Source: Merluccius polli
Lineage: Eukaryota; Chordata; Actinopteri; Gadiformes; Merlucciidae
Length of the DNA stretch: 64,000 nt
Direction: 5' to 3'
NCBI GenBank assembly: GCA_030340625.1
Contig: JAOPHQ010000383.1
Location: forward strand, 1-64,000
A program made the position numbers and the translations under genes. This document shows positions 44,401 through 57,137 of the stretch, piece after piece. The notes under the pieces were generated by a model. The model saw nothing but the letters and a program-made list of their open reading frames with translations. It did no database searches and was not told the origin of the DNA. Within the stretch, counting starts at the first letter, position 1; each line of letters begins with the position of its first letter.

Positions 44401-47400
44401 AACCTTGTTGCCATGGAAGCCAACAGAGTACAAGTGAGATCATTTTATTATAAGACCCAATCAGTTGATAACCGATCAGCAGGTTTGACCAGAAGCTAAG
44501 TACTTTGTAAGAGGTGAGAATGTAACTGTTGAAAGACAACTATAGGTTATGCAATTAATTGTTCTTTCACAAAACAACCCAGACCTCCAGTTAGCTTCGA
44601 CAAAGCCACCTTTCAGATGGTTTTCTAGTTCTGGTTCTCCTAAATGGATTGTTACTCTTCCCGACGTGCTGTTTTTGTCTGTTGCCATAATAAACTTAGC
44701 CTAAGGCATTTGACTTTCTGAGGAACTTAACTGACAGCTCAGGATTTGTGACTGTGTGTGGCCAACTGCATATTCTATTTATATGAACTGTTGGCCTTGA
44801 AGTAAAAAGTAACGACAGCCTTTCTAGAAATGTCGTGTAGCAGAAAGTACAATACTTTTTTTCAAGACAAGATAATAAAATAAATACCAAAGTAGAGACA
44901 CTGAAAAAAAGAAGTTGGGTTAACCATCGTTCTTCAGTGGTAGTAGTAGAAGTATTGTTTTGTTATTTACAATGTATGAATGCATGAAGTGAAAGAAAAC
45001 AAGACTAGATAGTGGTAAGTCTAGCGGTTCTCTTGTTGAGAACGTACCTACCTACCTCACCATCATGGCCTTGGTGTCCTGAATATCCTGCAGACTGAAT
45101 GATATGATGGAGAGATACAGTCCAAATAAACTCCAGCCCCCTTTACCGGCAACTCATGAATGCTACAAACCACACGCTCCAATAACTTTGACTCACATAC
45201 GGTAGCTTTCTTCATTTGGCTATTATACTTTCAAACATACATGATTTAATGAGTGCTGTTTAATGGCACACCCAGATATAGAGCAGTAGAAAAGGGAAAA
45301 TGTTCTGATTAAACATGTTCAAACTAAGTGAACGCTGAATGCAAGATGCACATGGGGAGCACAGGGCACTGACTCATATTTGTTTCCCAGCGCAATAGGA
45401 AAAATTAGTTGTTGAAGTGGCCGGCCAATGACTACCATAAACAAACATGCCAATAGCTAATACCATCGGCAGTTGGCCCCTGTGCTTTTTGTCGGCTATT
45501 TCCGGGCAGAATTTATACCAGGCAGGACCTTTTGACCAAAATACTGATTCCACAGGGAGTGAAGGAAGGAAAAAAAACACCAAGCCTTAAGCCTCTCTCA
45601 GTCATCCCCATTGCACCACACAACTTGTGGAAAAAGGCTGTTGTCCTCTGGTTAGTGGTTTGATAAAGACCAAGTGAAGACGAGAACGGTGAAGAAAAGA
45701 TAAAGTTGGTTGAAACCAAGTAAAATTCCCCCCCCCCCCCCCCCCCGTTCCCTTTCTGATGAGTTGCGTCTGGACGCAGACGCTCGATGACAGCTCTCGA
45801 GACCAGAAGTCGACCTGGAAACCAGGCGCAAATATTTATCAGAGTGAAATAGGGATTTGACAGCATCTGGAATGAAGAGGTGAATGTTGAACCAGCCTCA
45901 GACATGAAAGAATGAGAGACTTAATGATGTCTTTTTACTGGGCCAAAAAGAACATTTTGAATTCTTTAAGGCCGTGTTTGAATCATCCACCCTGTATGGA
46001 TACCTACTAACAAGTAGCACAAATAAAATACTCTGTGCAGATGTGCAGAAGGAGACCCCATCCGCCTGGAATGTGAACTTCACGAACATATGGGGGAGGG
46101 GGAAATAAATAAATAATTCATGACTCTTATTAGTTGCTGATTTTTCGTGGTTTGATTTGAAAGTGGTTGGAAAAATATATACATAAAAAAATATATATAT
46201 CTCTCTCTCTATATATAAACATCTCTATATATAGGGTGTATATACACATACTGTATAGGGTGTTAAAAAGATAATATTTTTGTTCGTACAATCTTTTTAC
46301 ATTTTTGCTTAAGTAAATATTTCAATCTGAATTGCAATCAGTGTTGTTTTTATAGCTGAAAAATATTAAAGTCCAAAAAATAATTCTGAATAATGATAGT
46401 TATGTTGTCAGTCGCTGTGTGGAATATTCTGCTGTGTCTCCAAACTGACCTGCGTGTGCGAAGGTCCCATAGCTTGACGCCATCAGTGACTGCACTGGTG
46501 AGGAAGAGGTTGTGAGAGTCAGGTGACTGCGTGGCGAACGCGGAGCCCTGCAAAGATGAGACACAAGACACCCAGAAACAACACAATCCTTTAGGTCACT
46601 CAGTACCTCCTTAAAGCGAAGCAGCCTGAAAATTGCCTTCTCAGAAAGTGAAAACAGCAAAACCACGCTTGTTACTTGATATCATAATCAGCAAACAGCC
46701 TTCGTGAAGTCATTTTTTTGTTAGTATGTTAATTACACAGGTGGAGGACAGGGAGTCCAAAGGGGGAATTTAAGTAGAATGTGTGTGGTGGTATGAAGAG
46801 GAACACACTGGGGGATAACCAGCTCATCTTCTCCCACCACTCATCTGAGATATAGGAGAACCAAAGCTAAATGGGTGTCAATTTCAAAGAGCTCAGTCGG
46901 GACTTTGACACCAAAGCACCAGGTGATGCTGTGGTTTGGTGTTGGAGAATGTGAGGAAGATGGTGGTGGGGGTGGTGGTGGTGGTGGGATGGGGGGGTTT
47001 GTTTACATTTCCACAAAGTGTGGAAACAAAAAGTCTGAGAGTGAATTTCCAGTTAGACCCTTTTTTTCCAGAGAAATTGCCCCGCTCTGACGATTTCCAG
47101 GTGATCCCTCCGCAGAGGAGACGAGACAAAATTGAAGTTGTGGTGGTGTTGGTGGGGGGAGGATGGGGGGACTGCCTTCAAATACGGTAGCTCTTGCTGT
47201 TTTGGTCCCCCCTTTAAAAAAAGGGTAGTGGGAGAGGATGGTTTTGGAGAGTGATGTTATTTGCACTTTGTCAGGCAGAAGCATTCCTCTACAACCCCCC
47301 CACTTACCCCACTGCCTCCTCCTCCCCCATGCATATGGGGATCGATGGGGAGGGGGGGAGCTGACGTACATGCCACGTAGTAGGCCATCCAGGCGGTGGA

Positions 47401-50400
47401 GGATCCCTCCGTCACTGACGCACCGGCCAAGCTGAGTCAATAGTAGCTCAATAGCTTGGCGTGACAGGGAGCAGTCACCCCTGGGCACCGTGGTGGGGGA
47501 GGGAACCCCGCCGGTCGACTGCACAGTGGCTTAAGAGTTTAATCCCAGCCACCAGGTGCAGTGTATCTAAGGTAATCCAGGCATGCTAGTGGATGACGCC
47601 ACGACGCAAACTTCGCTGTGCGGGCAACATTTGAGCAACCGCATCGTCGTGTCGACACTCTCCCTCGATATGATGAGAGGGGTGGTGGTCACAGGGTTCA
47701 GACTAGCGTCTGATAGTAGGTTAAGTCGTTATGCTCTGCTGTGGTTAAACCTGCCCTATGTCGGGTTTTGGACATGCTTGTGATACCAGATGTATGCTCT
47801 CATGCATGGATTCTTAGAATTAATTTCTCAGGGTGAGAGAATGCATTTTGAAGTGAGGGCTGCTGTGATGGTGGTGCTGGTGAGGGTTTGCCATTCGTCA
47901 AAAGCACTTTTAAAAGCTAAGTAATATGGATGTGCTGTTTTTCTTAGTTTGACTACGTTGGATGGCTTTGACAGTAACCTGGACCGTCACACATGTCCTT
48001 GCAGTTGAGCAACACCACAGTAACTATGTGAAATTAATTTGACAGCCAAATGGAAAAATAAATAACATACATCACTTTTCCCCTGTACTAGCCATGTATG
48101 CATTTATTGCAAACATGAGATTTCCATATCGAGCAACGCTGGAACAATCCTTGGTATACTGCTTGGCTCGCTGCTCGGCTTGTGACGTTCCCCTGCTGTC
48201 CGGTTGTTAGACACCAGCTAATTGGGCCCACATGTGGACCCAACACAAACTGGCAAAACTAAGGCCACACAAACCCCCGAGAAAAATCCTGCTAAGGAAT
48301 GTGGTTACGCAGAAAGGGCCACCATCCAACCTGAAATCTCCCCTGACCATCTCCTCATGTCAACCCTAATCCCGGAGTCACCAGGAATTCACATCTAAAC
48401 CCCTCAGCAGGATGATACGATACCGGCGTCGAAGCCCCCATTTTTATTTTTTTGCTGTCATGGAAACCCTTAGCTCAATGTTACCATGGCCTTGTTCATT
48501 CGCAACCGCAAAAAGCAACACTTTCATGGCCGCCAGAGGAGATTCTTGAGTCTTATGTAATGCTCATAGATGTCTTATGTAAGGCTAGCAACAAGAGAGA
48601 GAGAGAGAGAGGACCCTGCGAGAGTAGGATGGAAGACGGCTTTCACACCCCGACGCAAAGCCAACACCGAGCTGTCTCCTCGTCGTATAGCTCCCTCGCC
48701 CTATGCGCTGTCGGTCTGCCAGTCGGATGACATCACCCATAGGGATGGGAGGAACTATGTTACCATGACATTTCTCTACATAAAAACAGGAGGATTTGCA
48801 TTGAGTGTCATTTATCAAAAAGATGAATGTCATTGCCAGCAGCTCTGTCTGTTATGAATGCAAATGCATTCAAAAAAGATGTGATCATCACTTGAGGGGC
48901 TTTAGCAACAGGTCTGTATGCCACAACACAGCCACTGACTGTTAACCAATGCAATAAAAAAATCAATTTTAACAACATTGTGTGTACTATTGAAGCCCCA
49001 AATCTTGTATGTTGAATCCAACAAGGAAACAAATCCTGACCACCTCTTCTAGTACACACTGTGTGCATAGCATATGATGTACTGTCTGTATTATAAATTA
49101 CAGTTGACAATGTGAAATTGTGTGGCTATTCAGAAACACTGACCATACAATGATATGCGACACAATCACAAAGTTAGGCTACTGGATACATGGGTTACAC
49201 TGACTGATTCCTGTGTTCTTTATCATTTTGGTATTATTTCATTCATGACGGCAGTGTTACATTTATGAAAGCAGTTGAAGTAGGGCTGGGCAATACATCG
49301 ATATGATATCAATATCGTAATATGAGTCTAGATATCGATTTTGGATATTGTAATATCGTGATATGACATAAGTGTTGTCTTTTAGGCTTTACCATGTAGA
49401 CAAATTATTTATTGAATTACCAGAAACCATGCTTGTAGCAGACAACTCTACCAGACGCCACCTTTGCTGGGGCCCTCCGACACAGGACACAGGTAGATGT
49501 TGTTTGAAGAATGCATTTATTGGAGACGGCACGACGGTATTTGCCGAGCAGATGTAACATGCTGCTATGACAGTGGCTCTCTCCTGAGTGTGTGTGGTGA
49601 TAGCTGGTTTATCCTGGGTGCCATGATTGCTCTGCACCACAGGTGTGCAGCCCCACCCAGCCCAGAGTCTAATCAGTCTGACTCAGGTGAGGCTGTAGAC
49701 CAGCTATCAACCACATACACTCCACAATGCTATATCGTGATAGATATCGTTATCGAGATATTAAATGACCTATTGGGATAGAAGATTTTGGCCATATTGC
49801 CCAGCCCTAAGTTGAAGGTAGATGTCAGTTAAGTGAATAACTGACCTTGTTCTGTGCAATGCAGTGGATGGCTCTGCTGTGGGCATCGGGCCACTCAGAG
49901 ACCACCCTGCCCTGGTTCACGTCCAACACCTGGATGGAGCGATCCGCTCCACACTGCAACACCACGTCTGGGACAGGGGCTAAGGGAGGCCTCTCCGTTT
50001 AAAGCACTTCTGTCAGAAATCACTCATGTCATAGATTTAACCATTTATTGTATGAAAATGTAATACACTTTAGTCAAGACGAAATAGTTTGCAAAAAAAT
50101 GAGAATAACAAGTAATCACTTTGAGTTGAATGTGTTGTCCAGACCAATTTATGTGGTACATGTAGCAGAAATGCTGCTTTTCAGTGTTCATGTATTCATT
50201 ACAAGCATCAAAAAGGATATCAACTCTCTAATCAAAGACCAGAGGGTTGGCTATTCTAACTATATAATAACAATAATAATAATAATAATAATTATAATTA
50301 TTATATATAAGTGTTATTACACTTTTTAAACCAAACTCAACTAAACTAAATAAAACAAAAAAAATAAACACTTTTTCCCTTTTTCTGGTGCATAGCACAT

Positions 50401-50913
50401 TTGAACTAAACCACACAGCAGGGTGGAATGTGTGGCGGTTCTGCAACAGGACTGAAAGGTAAAAGTGACTGTGTGTGTTTATGTGGGATTTCCAGTATGT
50501 GAGGGATACTTGCATGTACTTTCCACTCTGGCCATTGCACTGTGGTGCTCGGTAATAAAAGGATCCTACTTATCCAAACAGAGCTCTTAGTGGACTTTAG
50601 GGTTCGGTGGAATTAACTAGAAAATAAATTGTATTGTAAACCTTCAACAAGATGGGCTAAGTGAAGACACTTCAACTGACAAAAATATGTCAAAAGAAAG
50701 CTCTTGTGATTTACAGGTGAGTAAGGCACCTGAGGTATAGTAATTTATGAGGGCCCATTCAGTGGATGGACCTGATTGCTGTTGTTGATAGGAACGCCTG
50801 CTCAGGTGCCTGGGAGTTGAATGTTGATTCAAGAGGTCTGCTCTACAGACTACCAGTCACCGACGTAGCAGAGCGATGTGCCGCCAAGTCATTCGAGTGG
50901 GACGAGGTGCAGC

Positions 50914-50962
<49 letters not shown>

Positions 50963-50978
50963 ATCTCTCTCTCTCCAA

Positions 50979-51017
<39 letters not shown>

Positions 51018-51063
51018 TCTCTCACTCTTTCTCTCTCTTCGTCTTTCTTTATCTTGTGCTTTT

Positions 51064-51100
<37 letters not shown>

Positions 51101-51375
51101 CTCTCTCTCTCATGCTCTCTCTCTCTACGTCTCTTTCTTTATCTTGTGCTTCTGTCTCTCTCTCTCTTTAAAAGACCTAGACATTACCTTTACAGATCTG
51201 CTGCTTTAGGTTGTTCTTAGTTTGTGTGTTGTTGTTTTTAGTTATGTTTTTTTTTTCTTCTGTTCTTTCTTGTTTTGTTTAATTTTTTTATTTTTTTGTG
51301 TTGTGTGTGTCTGTGTTTTTTGTTTTTGTAAAAATATGTAAATAAATAGGCGGTTTTTTTTTTTTTTAACTCTCT

Positions 51376-51445
<70 letters not shown>

Positions 51446-54216
51446 CTCTCTCTCAGTCTCTTGCATGCTTTTGACTCGGCTGACTAGCTTTTCCACTGCT
51501 CTGAGTTCAGAGTAAGCTGAAGGAATGCTGAGAAAACACACAGAATGAGCACTTCTTATTAAAGTAGGGTGTTATTACAGTGAGCTAAGGATACGGGAGA
51601 AGAAGTCGTTGATTGCGGACAGGGCAGTGATGTCGGTGGCCGAGGTCGTTTTAAAGCGCCCGGCTAGTTTGACGATGCTCCTTTGCTTATATCTAAAAAT
51701 ATATATAACAGAAATGAAAAAAAGATTATGTAGTGGTAAGCATTTGAACTGAGGGGGAAGGTTCATAGACATGCACTGAATAAACCAGACAGACCTATTT
51801 GATAAACATCATTGGTTTATTATATAATTTTGTTCTGTTTGAGCTCTTTTCTCCATCACCCCGGTCAAGGACGTCGGGTGGTCGGGAGTTTTACCCTCAA
51901 CCATGTGTGTCTTTTGGTGTGGGTGGGTGGGAGAGGAAACATGGAGACCCCACGCAAACATGGGTAACACATGTAAAAAAAAAAAGGGTCCCCAGACCAG
52001 ACGTTTTGAACAAAGGGCCCCGGCGTTAGCGATGCTAACCACCGCCACCGCACAACTTCTGTCTTCACTATTCCAATACTCTTATTATAATACTAATATC
52101 TGTTTGTCATTGACGGGCGAGAAGAGGAGCGTTTGGAGCTTGTTTCACGTTTCATTGACCAGAGTAGAACTGACAAGTTAAATTGCAGTGTGGGGATGTG
52201 TGGGCTGTGGTGAGTTACCCCCTATCCCCTACGGTGCTGTCTTGACTACTTCGAAATAAACATCACTAAGACACCCATCAGGCCATTAGCCTTGAGATTC
52301 AAATCCTTTGATAGACTGTACATCTGGAGTATGCCCCGAGTAGCTACCTCTTGATGTCGTCGTGTGTGTGGTCCACATGATAGAGGTAAAGGTGCAGGGA
52401 GTCCCCACAGGCCACCAGCAGGAATTTGTCCAGGTAATAAAACTGTGCACCACTAATGGGATGGGAGAGCATGTCCCCACTCTAAAAGAACACAGAAACA
52501 GGAATCTTGCAGTTAGATCAACCAATAATCAATAAAAGGCATTAATGGCTGTATTTTTTGTAAAATGTTTTATTAAACTAAGAATTTACTCTTGGATGTG
52601 AATATGTGTGTATTCTGCTGTGTGTAGTCTCTGTTGAAATGTATTGCTTAATCAATTTCCACCTGATGCAATGGAAGATTATTTTGGCGGTGCATCACCA
52701 TAAAAGCCTTGGTTAGTTGTTGAACTTGAACTGATAAAACTAAACTCCTCAAACAACACTGATGGTCTGCACATCACACTCACACACCATGTTTTCCAAA
52801 GCCAATGTATACTGTCTATGGGCCAAACTAATGAAATCTCTTAATGGAATTCACAAATAATATACTTTCATTGTGACCATTTGGTGTTTTCTAAATTCAA
52901 ATATATTTTACATACGCTCACAGGCTTTCTTTGGCTGGGCAACTTTAACAAGCTTACTCTTTGTTGTTTTAGTCTTTCTTTTAAAATGTGGAGATCTTTT
53001 TTTTTTTTTTACTCGGAAGAATGTCTTCCGTAGACGAGCGGAAATCGGAACGAGGCTTAAGACATTGTCTCGGCGGAGAGCGGATGAAAAATTTTGATCT
53101 AAGATGACACGCATGAAAAGATACATTTTATACCGGCCGTTCATTACTCCCATTACTTCCTTGAGCATTTTCTAAGTATGAATGCACAAAACTGTATGTA
53201 ATTCTGGCTAACCCCTACAGAGCTCTCCCGCTTGAAAAACAAAAACTTGTTTTTGTTGCCAAGAGGTTTCACAAGAAGAAGGAGGAGGAATAGCCAAAGG
53301 ATGTAGCTTTAGCCAAGCCTTAAACAGTCTGGTCCCAATCTCATTGAGAGGAGTGAGGCAGGAATGGTTAGCATCAGCAGAGTCCCGCTTTGACGAAAAA
53401 CTCCTGCTTAAGTTGCGATGAGAAAATAGGCCGCCGTTTATTCTGTCCCACTGACATTTAATAAAAAATTTAAAAAACACTGATGCTCAATGAGAACTGT
53501 CAGAAGTGACTGCTTGGAAAACTGGGGAGTTTTTTGGGGCGTGTGTTTTTCAATGCTTGGAGCCTGTCGGATAGCTCGTACGACAAAGCTGCAACGTCGC
53601 GCCAAGAAACACATCAACTCATTATTAAGACTCGCGAGATTCTTCCATTAAACCGGAAAATAGTGAATTACGAACGTTTAATACAAACCTGTCAAAACAA
53701 CATCTTTGTACGCTGCACAGACTTTCCGAAAGGGAAGCTTGACGTTAACGCAAACGTATGAAGGATCTTTTAATGTCTCGCAGACAAAAGGCACATTGGA
53801 CCACCATCTGGTGGCTTTTCACCATTTCTACCAATGTAAACGCCCTTGTCACTCCTAGAGTACAACATAATGCACCAAATATGTTTTGTGGTTTCCCTTT
53901 TTTTCTTTGGTCTTTTTGGGTCTCACACAGTAAGCCTGAACACACCCCAAAACAAGACAAAAGAAAAGACGTAGCCCAACACTTATGTAGGCCCTGCTGG
54001 CCGCAGCTGTGATCTCATTGTTTTCCTACCATTTGTAACATCTCCTAATATATTCATAGCATCACATGAATTACCGCATTGATCTTGCATGCATTTAATG
54101 AAGCTTGGGGTGTGTAGGGTGTGTAGAGTTGTATTTGATCCAGCTGAGGCATTTTCACAGGTCTCAAATGAAATGAATGGACATGTGTGTGGAGGAGAGG
54201 GCAAGCCCTGCAGTAA

Positions 54217-54247
<31 letters not shown>

Positions 54248-54457
54248 TCCTGCTTGTGCGTGTGTGTGTGTGTGTGTTCGCACGCTCATGCTTGTGTGTG
54301 CGCTCATGCTTGTGTGTGTGTGTGTGTGTGTTTGTGTGTGTGAGCATGGGTTTATGCACGTGTGTGTGCGTGTGTGTGTGTGTGCACTTATTTGTGTGTG
54401 TATGTACACACATTTTTTGTGTACATGTATTTAAGTGTGTGTTGTGTGTGTCTGTGC

Positions 54458-54489
<32 letters not shown>

Positions 54490-54674
54490 CTGTGTGTCTG
54501 TGTGTCTGTGTGTGTGTTTCGGTGTACAACATGTCGTGCGGCACATTCACCAGAGTAATGGCAGGCTCTGAACTTCCACTGGGCCAGACTCTCAGTGTTC
54601 GGTCCTTTGAGGCGCTCAACCACCACTGTCTGCAGTGGCTCCAGCCCACACTGCTCACTGCACTGTCGTGACCT

Positions 54675-54708
<34 letters not shown>

Positions 54709-55500
54709 GCACAGACACACACACATGTGCACAGACACACACAACACACACATAAATACACATACACAAAAAATGTGTGTACATACACACACAAATAAGT
54801 GCACACGCACACACACACACGTGCATAAACCCACGCATGCTCGCACACACAAACACACACACACACACACACACACATACAAGCATTAGCGCACACACAC
54901 ATGCATACACACACACAAGCATGAGCGCACACACACACACACACACACACACAGGCACACACACAACCATGTGCACAGACACACTCAATCACACCACACA
55001 CACACACATACAATGGTGAGTCAGGCTCTCTCTGGAACTGCCATGGGTGACCACACCATTCAATCGTGGTATTGTGCGGAAAGCCAAGTGGAGTGAGAAG
55101 CAAAAGGTTGATCCTGACCGCATCCCCCCCTCCCCTCCCCTCCCCGACACACACCACCACCCCCACCACCACCACCACCACACACACCACCACCACACCC
55201 CCTCCTCCTTCCAAACATGCACTCACAGATCCCTTTTCCCTCCCATCTCTGCTGCCCTCTTGTGGATAGTATTGCATCATCCTCCTAGCTGCTGTTCGAG
55301 GCCCCAGGTCACTCTGGGGTTCCTCAGCACTAAAGCATGCCGTATCTGGGACTTGCACCGGCATACTTTAAGTCAGGGCTACTTTAATGTCTTATCCACA
55401 CTGCCGTGGTGCGCCGGGTGGCAACGACTGGTTCTCAGATACTGGGGAACTGAGGCAGCTGCGTGAGTCAGCAGCTTTTATGGGGAACAGCTCTCTATGA

Positions 55501-55565
<65 letters not shown>

Positions 55566-57098
55566 CTGTGGGCGATAGAAGAAGAAAAAAGTAAAAAAGT
55601 CTAACTATGTTGTGCCCTTTTCCTCCTTAATTTTTCGCCCACCACCTAGTCTTTCACTCTTCTGACAGACAGTGTACCAAGTGCCTATTCTCTTTTTTCC
55701 CCCATGTAAAATAAACTGCTTTATCTACACGTTTGACAGTAACAGGTAACAACGTGATTTTTGAGTATTGTGGAAGTCTTTCACCTGAGCCCATTATATG
55801 CAGGCCAAACTCAAATAAGGTAAATAGCCCAGTCCAAGCTGGAGATTTAATGCCCCGGTATGAACATAAACCAAGCGTCTCTTAATGATGAGTTCACGTA
55901 TCATGAATTCTACTGTTATGGGATTTTTATTTCCAGCTTCTCCTGGCTCAAGCCACTGTGCAAATTGCGTAATCTGTTCACTTCTGGGAAATCTGTCCGA
56001 GGGATGATGTCAACTTATCAGTTTATCTTATCTTTAAGTGTGTTTTCGTTAACTTAATAACTAGCATGGATTTTGACTATTAAAAAAAATGGATTACCCC
56101 CCAACTTGAATGTAAGTACAAAGCATAAAGCATGACGAAATTAAATCAAAGTTACTGCTGACAAAAGTGGACCTTAATAACATCGGGATTTTTTAACCTG
56201 GACCCTATTTTCCGCCGTGTCAATTTACGTCCTCTAAAAGTGCTTGTTTTGCCACTGACAGGCTCAGATTGTTGTTAAAAGTTTCTGCAACATTATGGAA
56301 AGGATCCCTACAGAGAAATAAAACCTTTGTCTTTACCTTTCGCTGGATCTGGTCTGTTTGTTATTGTGTCTAACCAAGTCTTGCTTAAGCAGAAGTCTTG
56401 CTCTGAACTCTTGCGACCATGAGAGTTGAGTTGTTGCAGGAAGAGAACGGTGGAAACATGAGTGAGAGTTGTAGAGAGGAGGCAAGAGTTTGTTTTGTTG
56501 GACTACAGAAAGCATAGCTTAGTGTTATCTAAAGGATTTACAAAAAAGTTTGTTTTTGCACGTTTCCACTGTTCTCATCCTGCAACAACTCTTGTGATCG
56601 TAAGAGTTCAGAGCGAGACTTCTCCTTGAGTGAGACTTGGTTAAACACAATAACAGACAGACAAGATTAAGCGAAATACTTTTTCTCTCTCTAGGGATCC
56701 TGTCCATAATATTGTCAGACATTTATAATAACAATCTGAGCCTGTCAGTGGCAAAACAAGCACTTTTAGACAACGTTAATTGACGGGGCACCTTGCCCCT
56801 ATAGTTTGACATTGACGGCTGATGCCCTTTCACTCAATACTGGACCAATTTCAAATTTGTTGTTGTCTTCATTAGTCACTGAGACCCAAAATGATGGGAA
56901 CATAGGGTCCAGGTTAAAAAATCCCGAAGTTATCCTTTAAGACAAATATAATTTGCAAACACGAGGATAATGTCATGCATTATGTGCACCTGTATAGACA
57001 GCCGGGCTGCCTGTGAGGTTGGACTTGTATAAAAACACAGAACTGTCTCCAAGACCACACAGGATCTGCTTTCCATCACCTGGGAATGACAAGAAATG

Positions 57099-57137
<39 letters not shown>

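Larger units (their letters stand above)
40357..46449. other. 6.1-kb wdr27 intron
   Basis: Contains a SINE fragment (40440-40555), GA and G runs (41371-41426), a GA run (41971-41995), a TA-flanked MITE (42687-43238), a C-run (45728-45746) and an AT-rich stretch (about 46170-46260). No coding sequence was recognised. Confidence 0.55.
54673..56989. other. 2.3-kb wdr27 intron upstream of exon d
   Basis: Contains the right inverted-repeat arm, a CCA/CAC-rich tract (55141-55200), a (TG)n run (55503-55561) and the TTAA-flanked foldback element (56174-56940). No coding sequence was seen. Confidence 0.6.

Noticed and set aside
47003..47524. 173-codon minus-strand frame
   Set aside because: It lies in GGT/GGA-rich low-complexity DNA in a wdr27 intron with no family resemblance or splice fit to wdr27 exons.
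54054..55364. 436-codon minus-strand frame rich in Cys-Val and Thr-His
   Set aside because: It is produced by CA/TG repeats around wdr27 exon d; only 54551-54672 is real coding sequence, in the frame given by splice phase.
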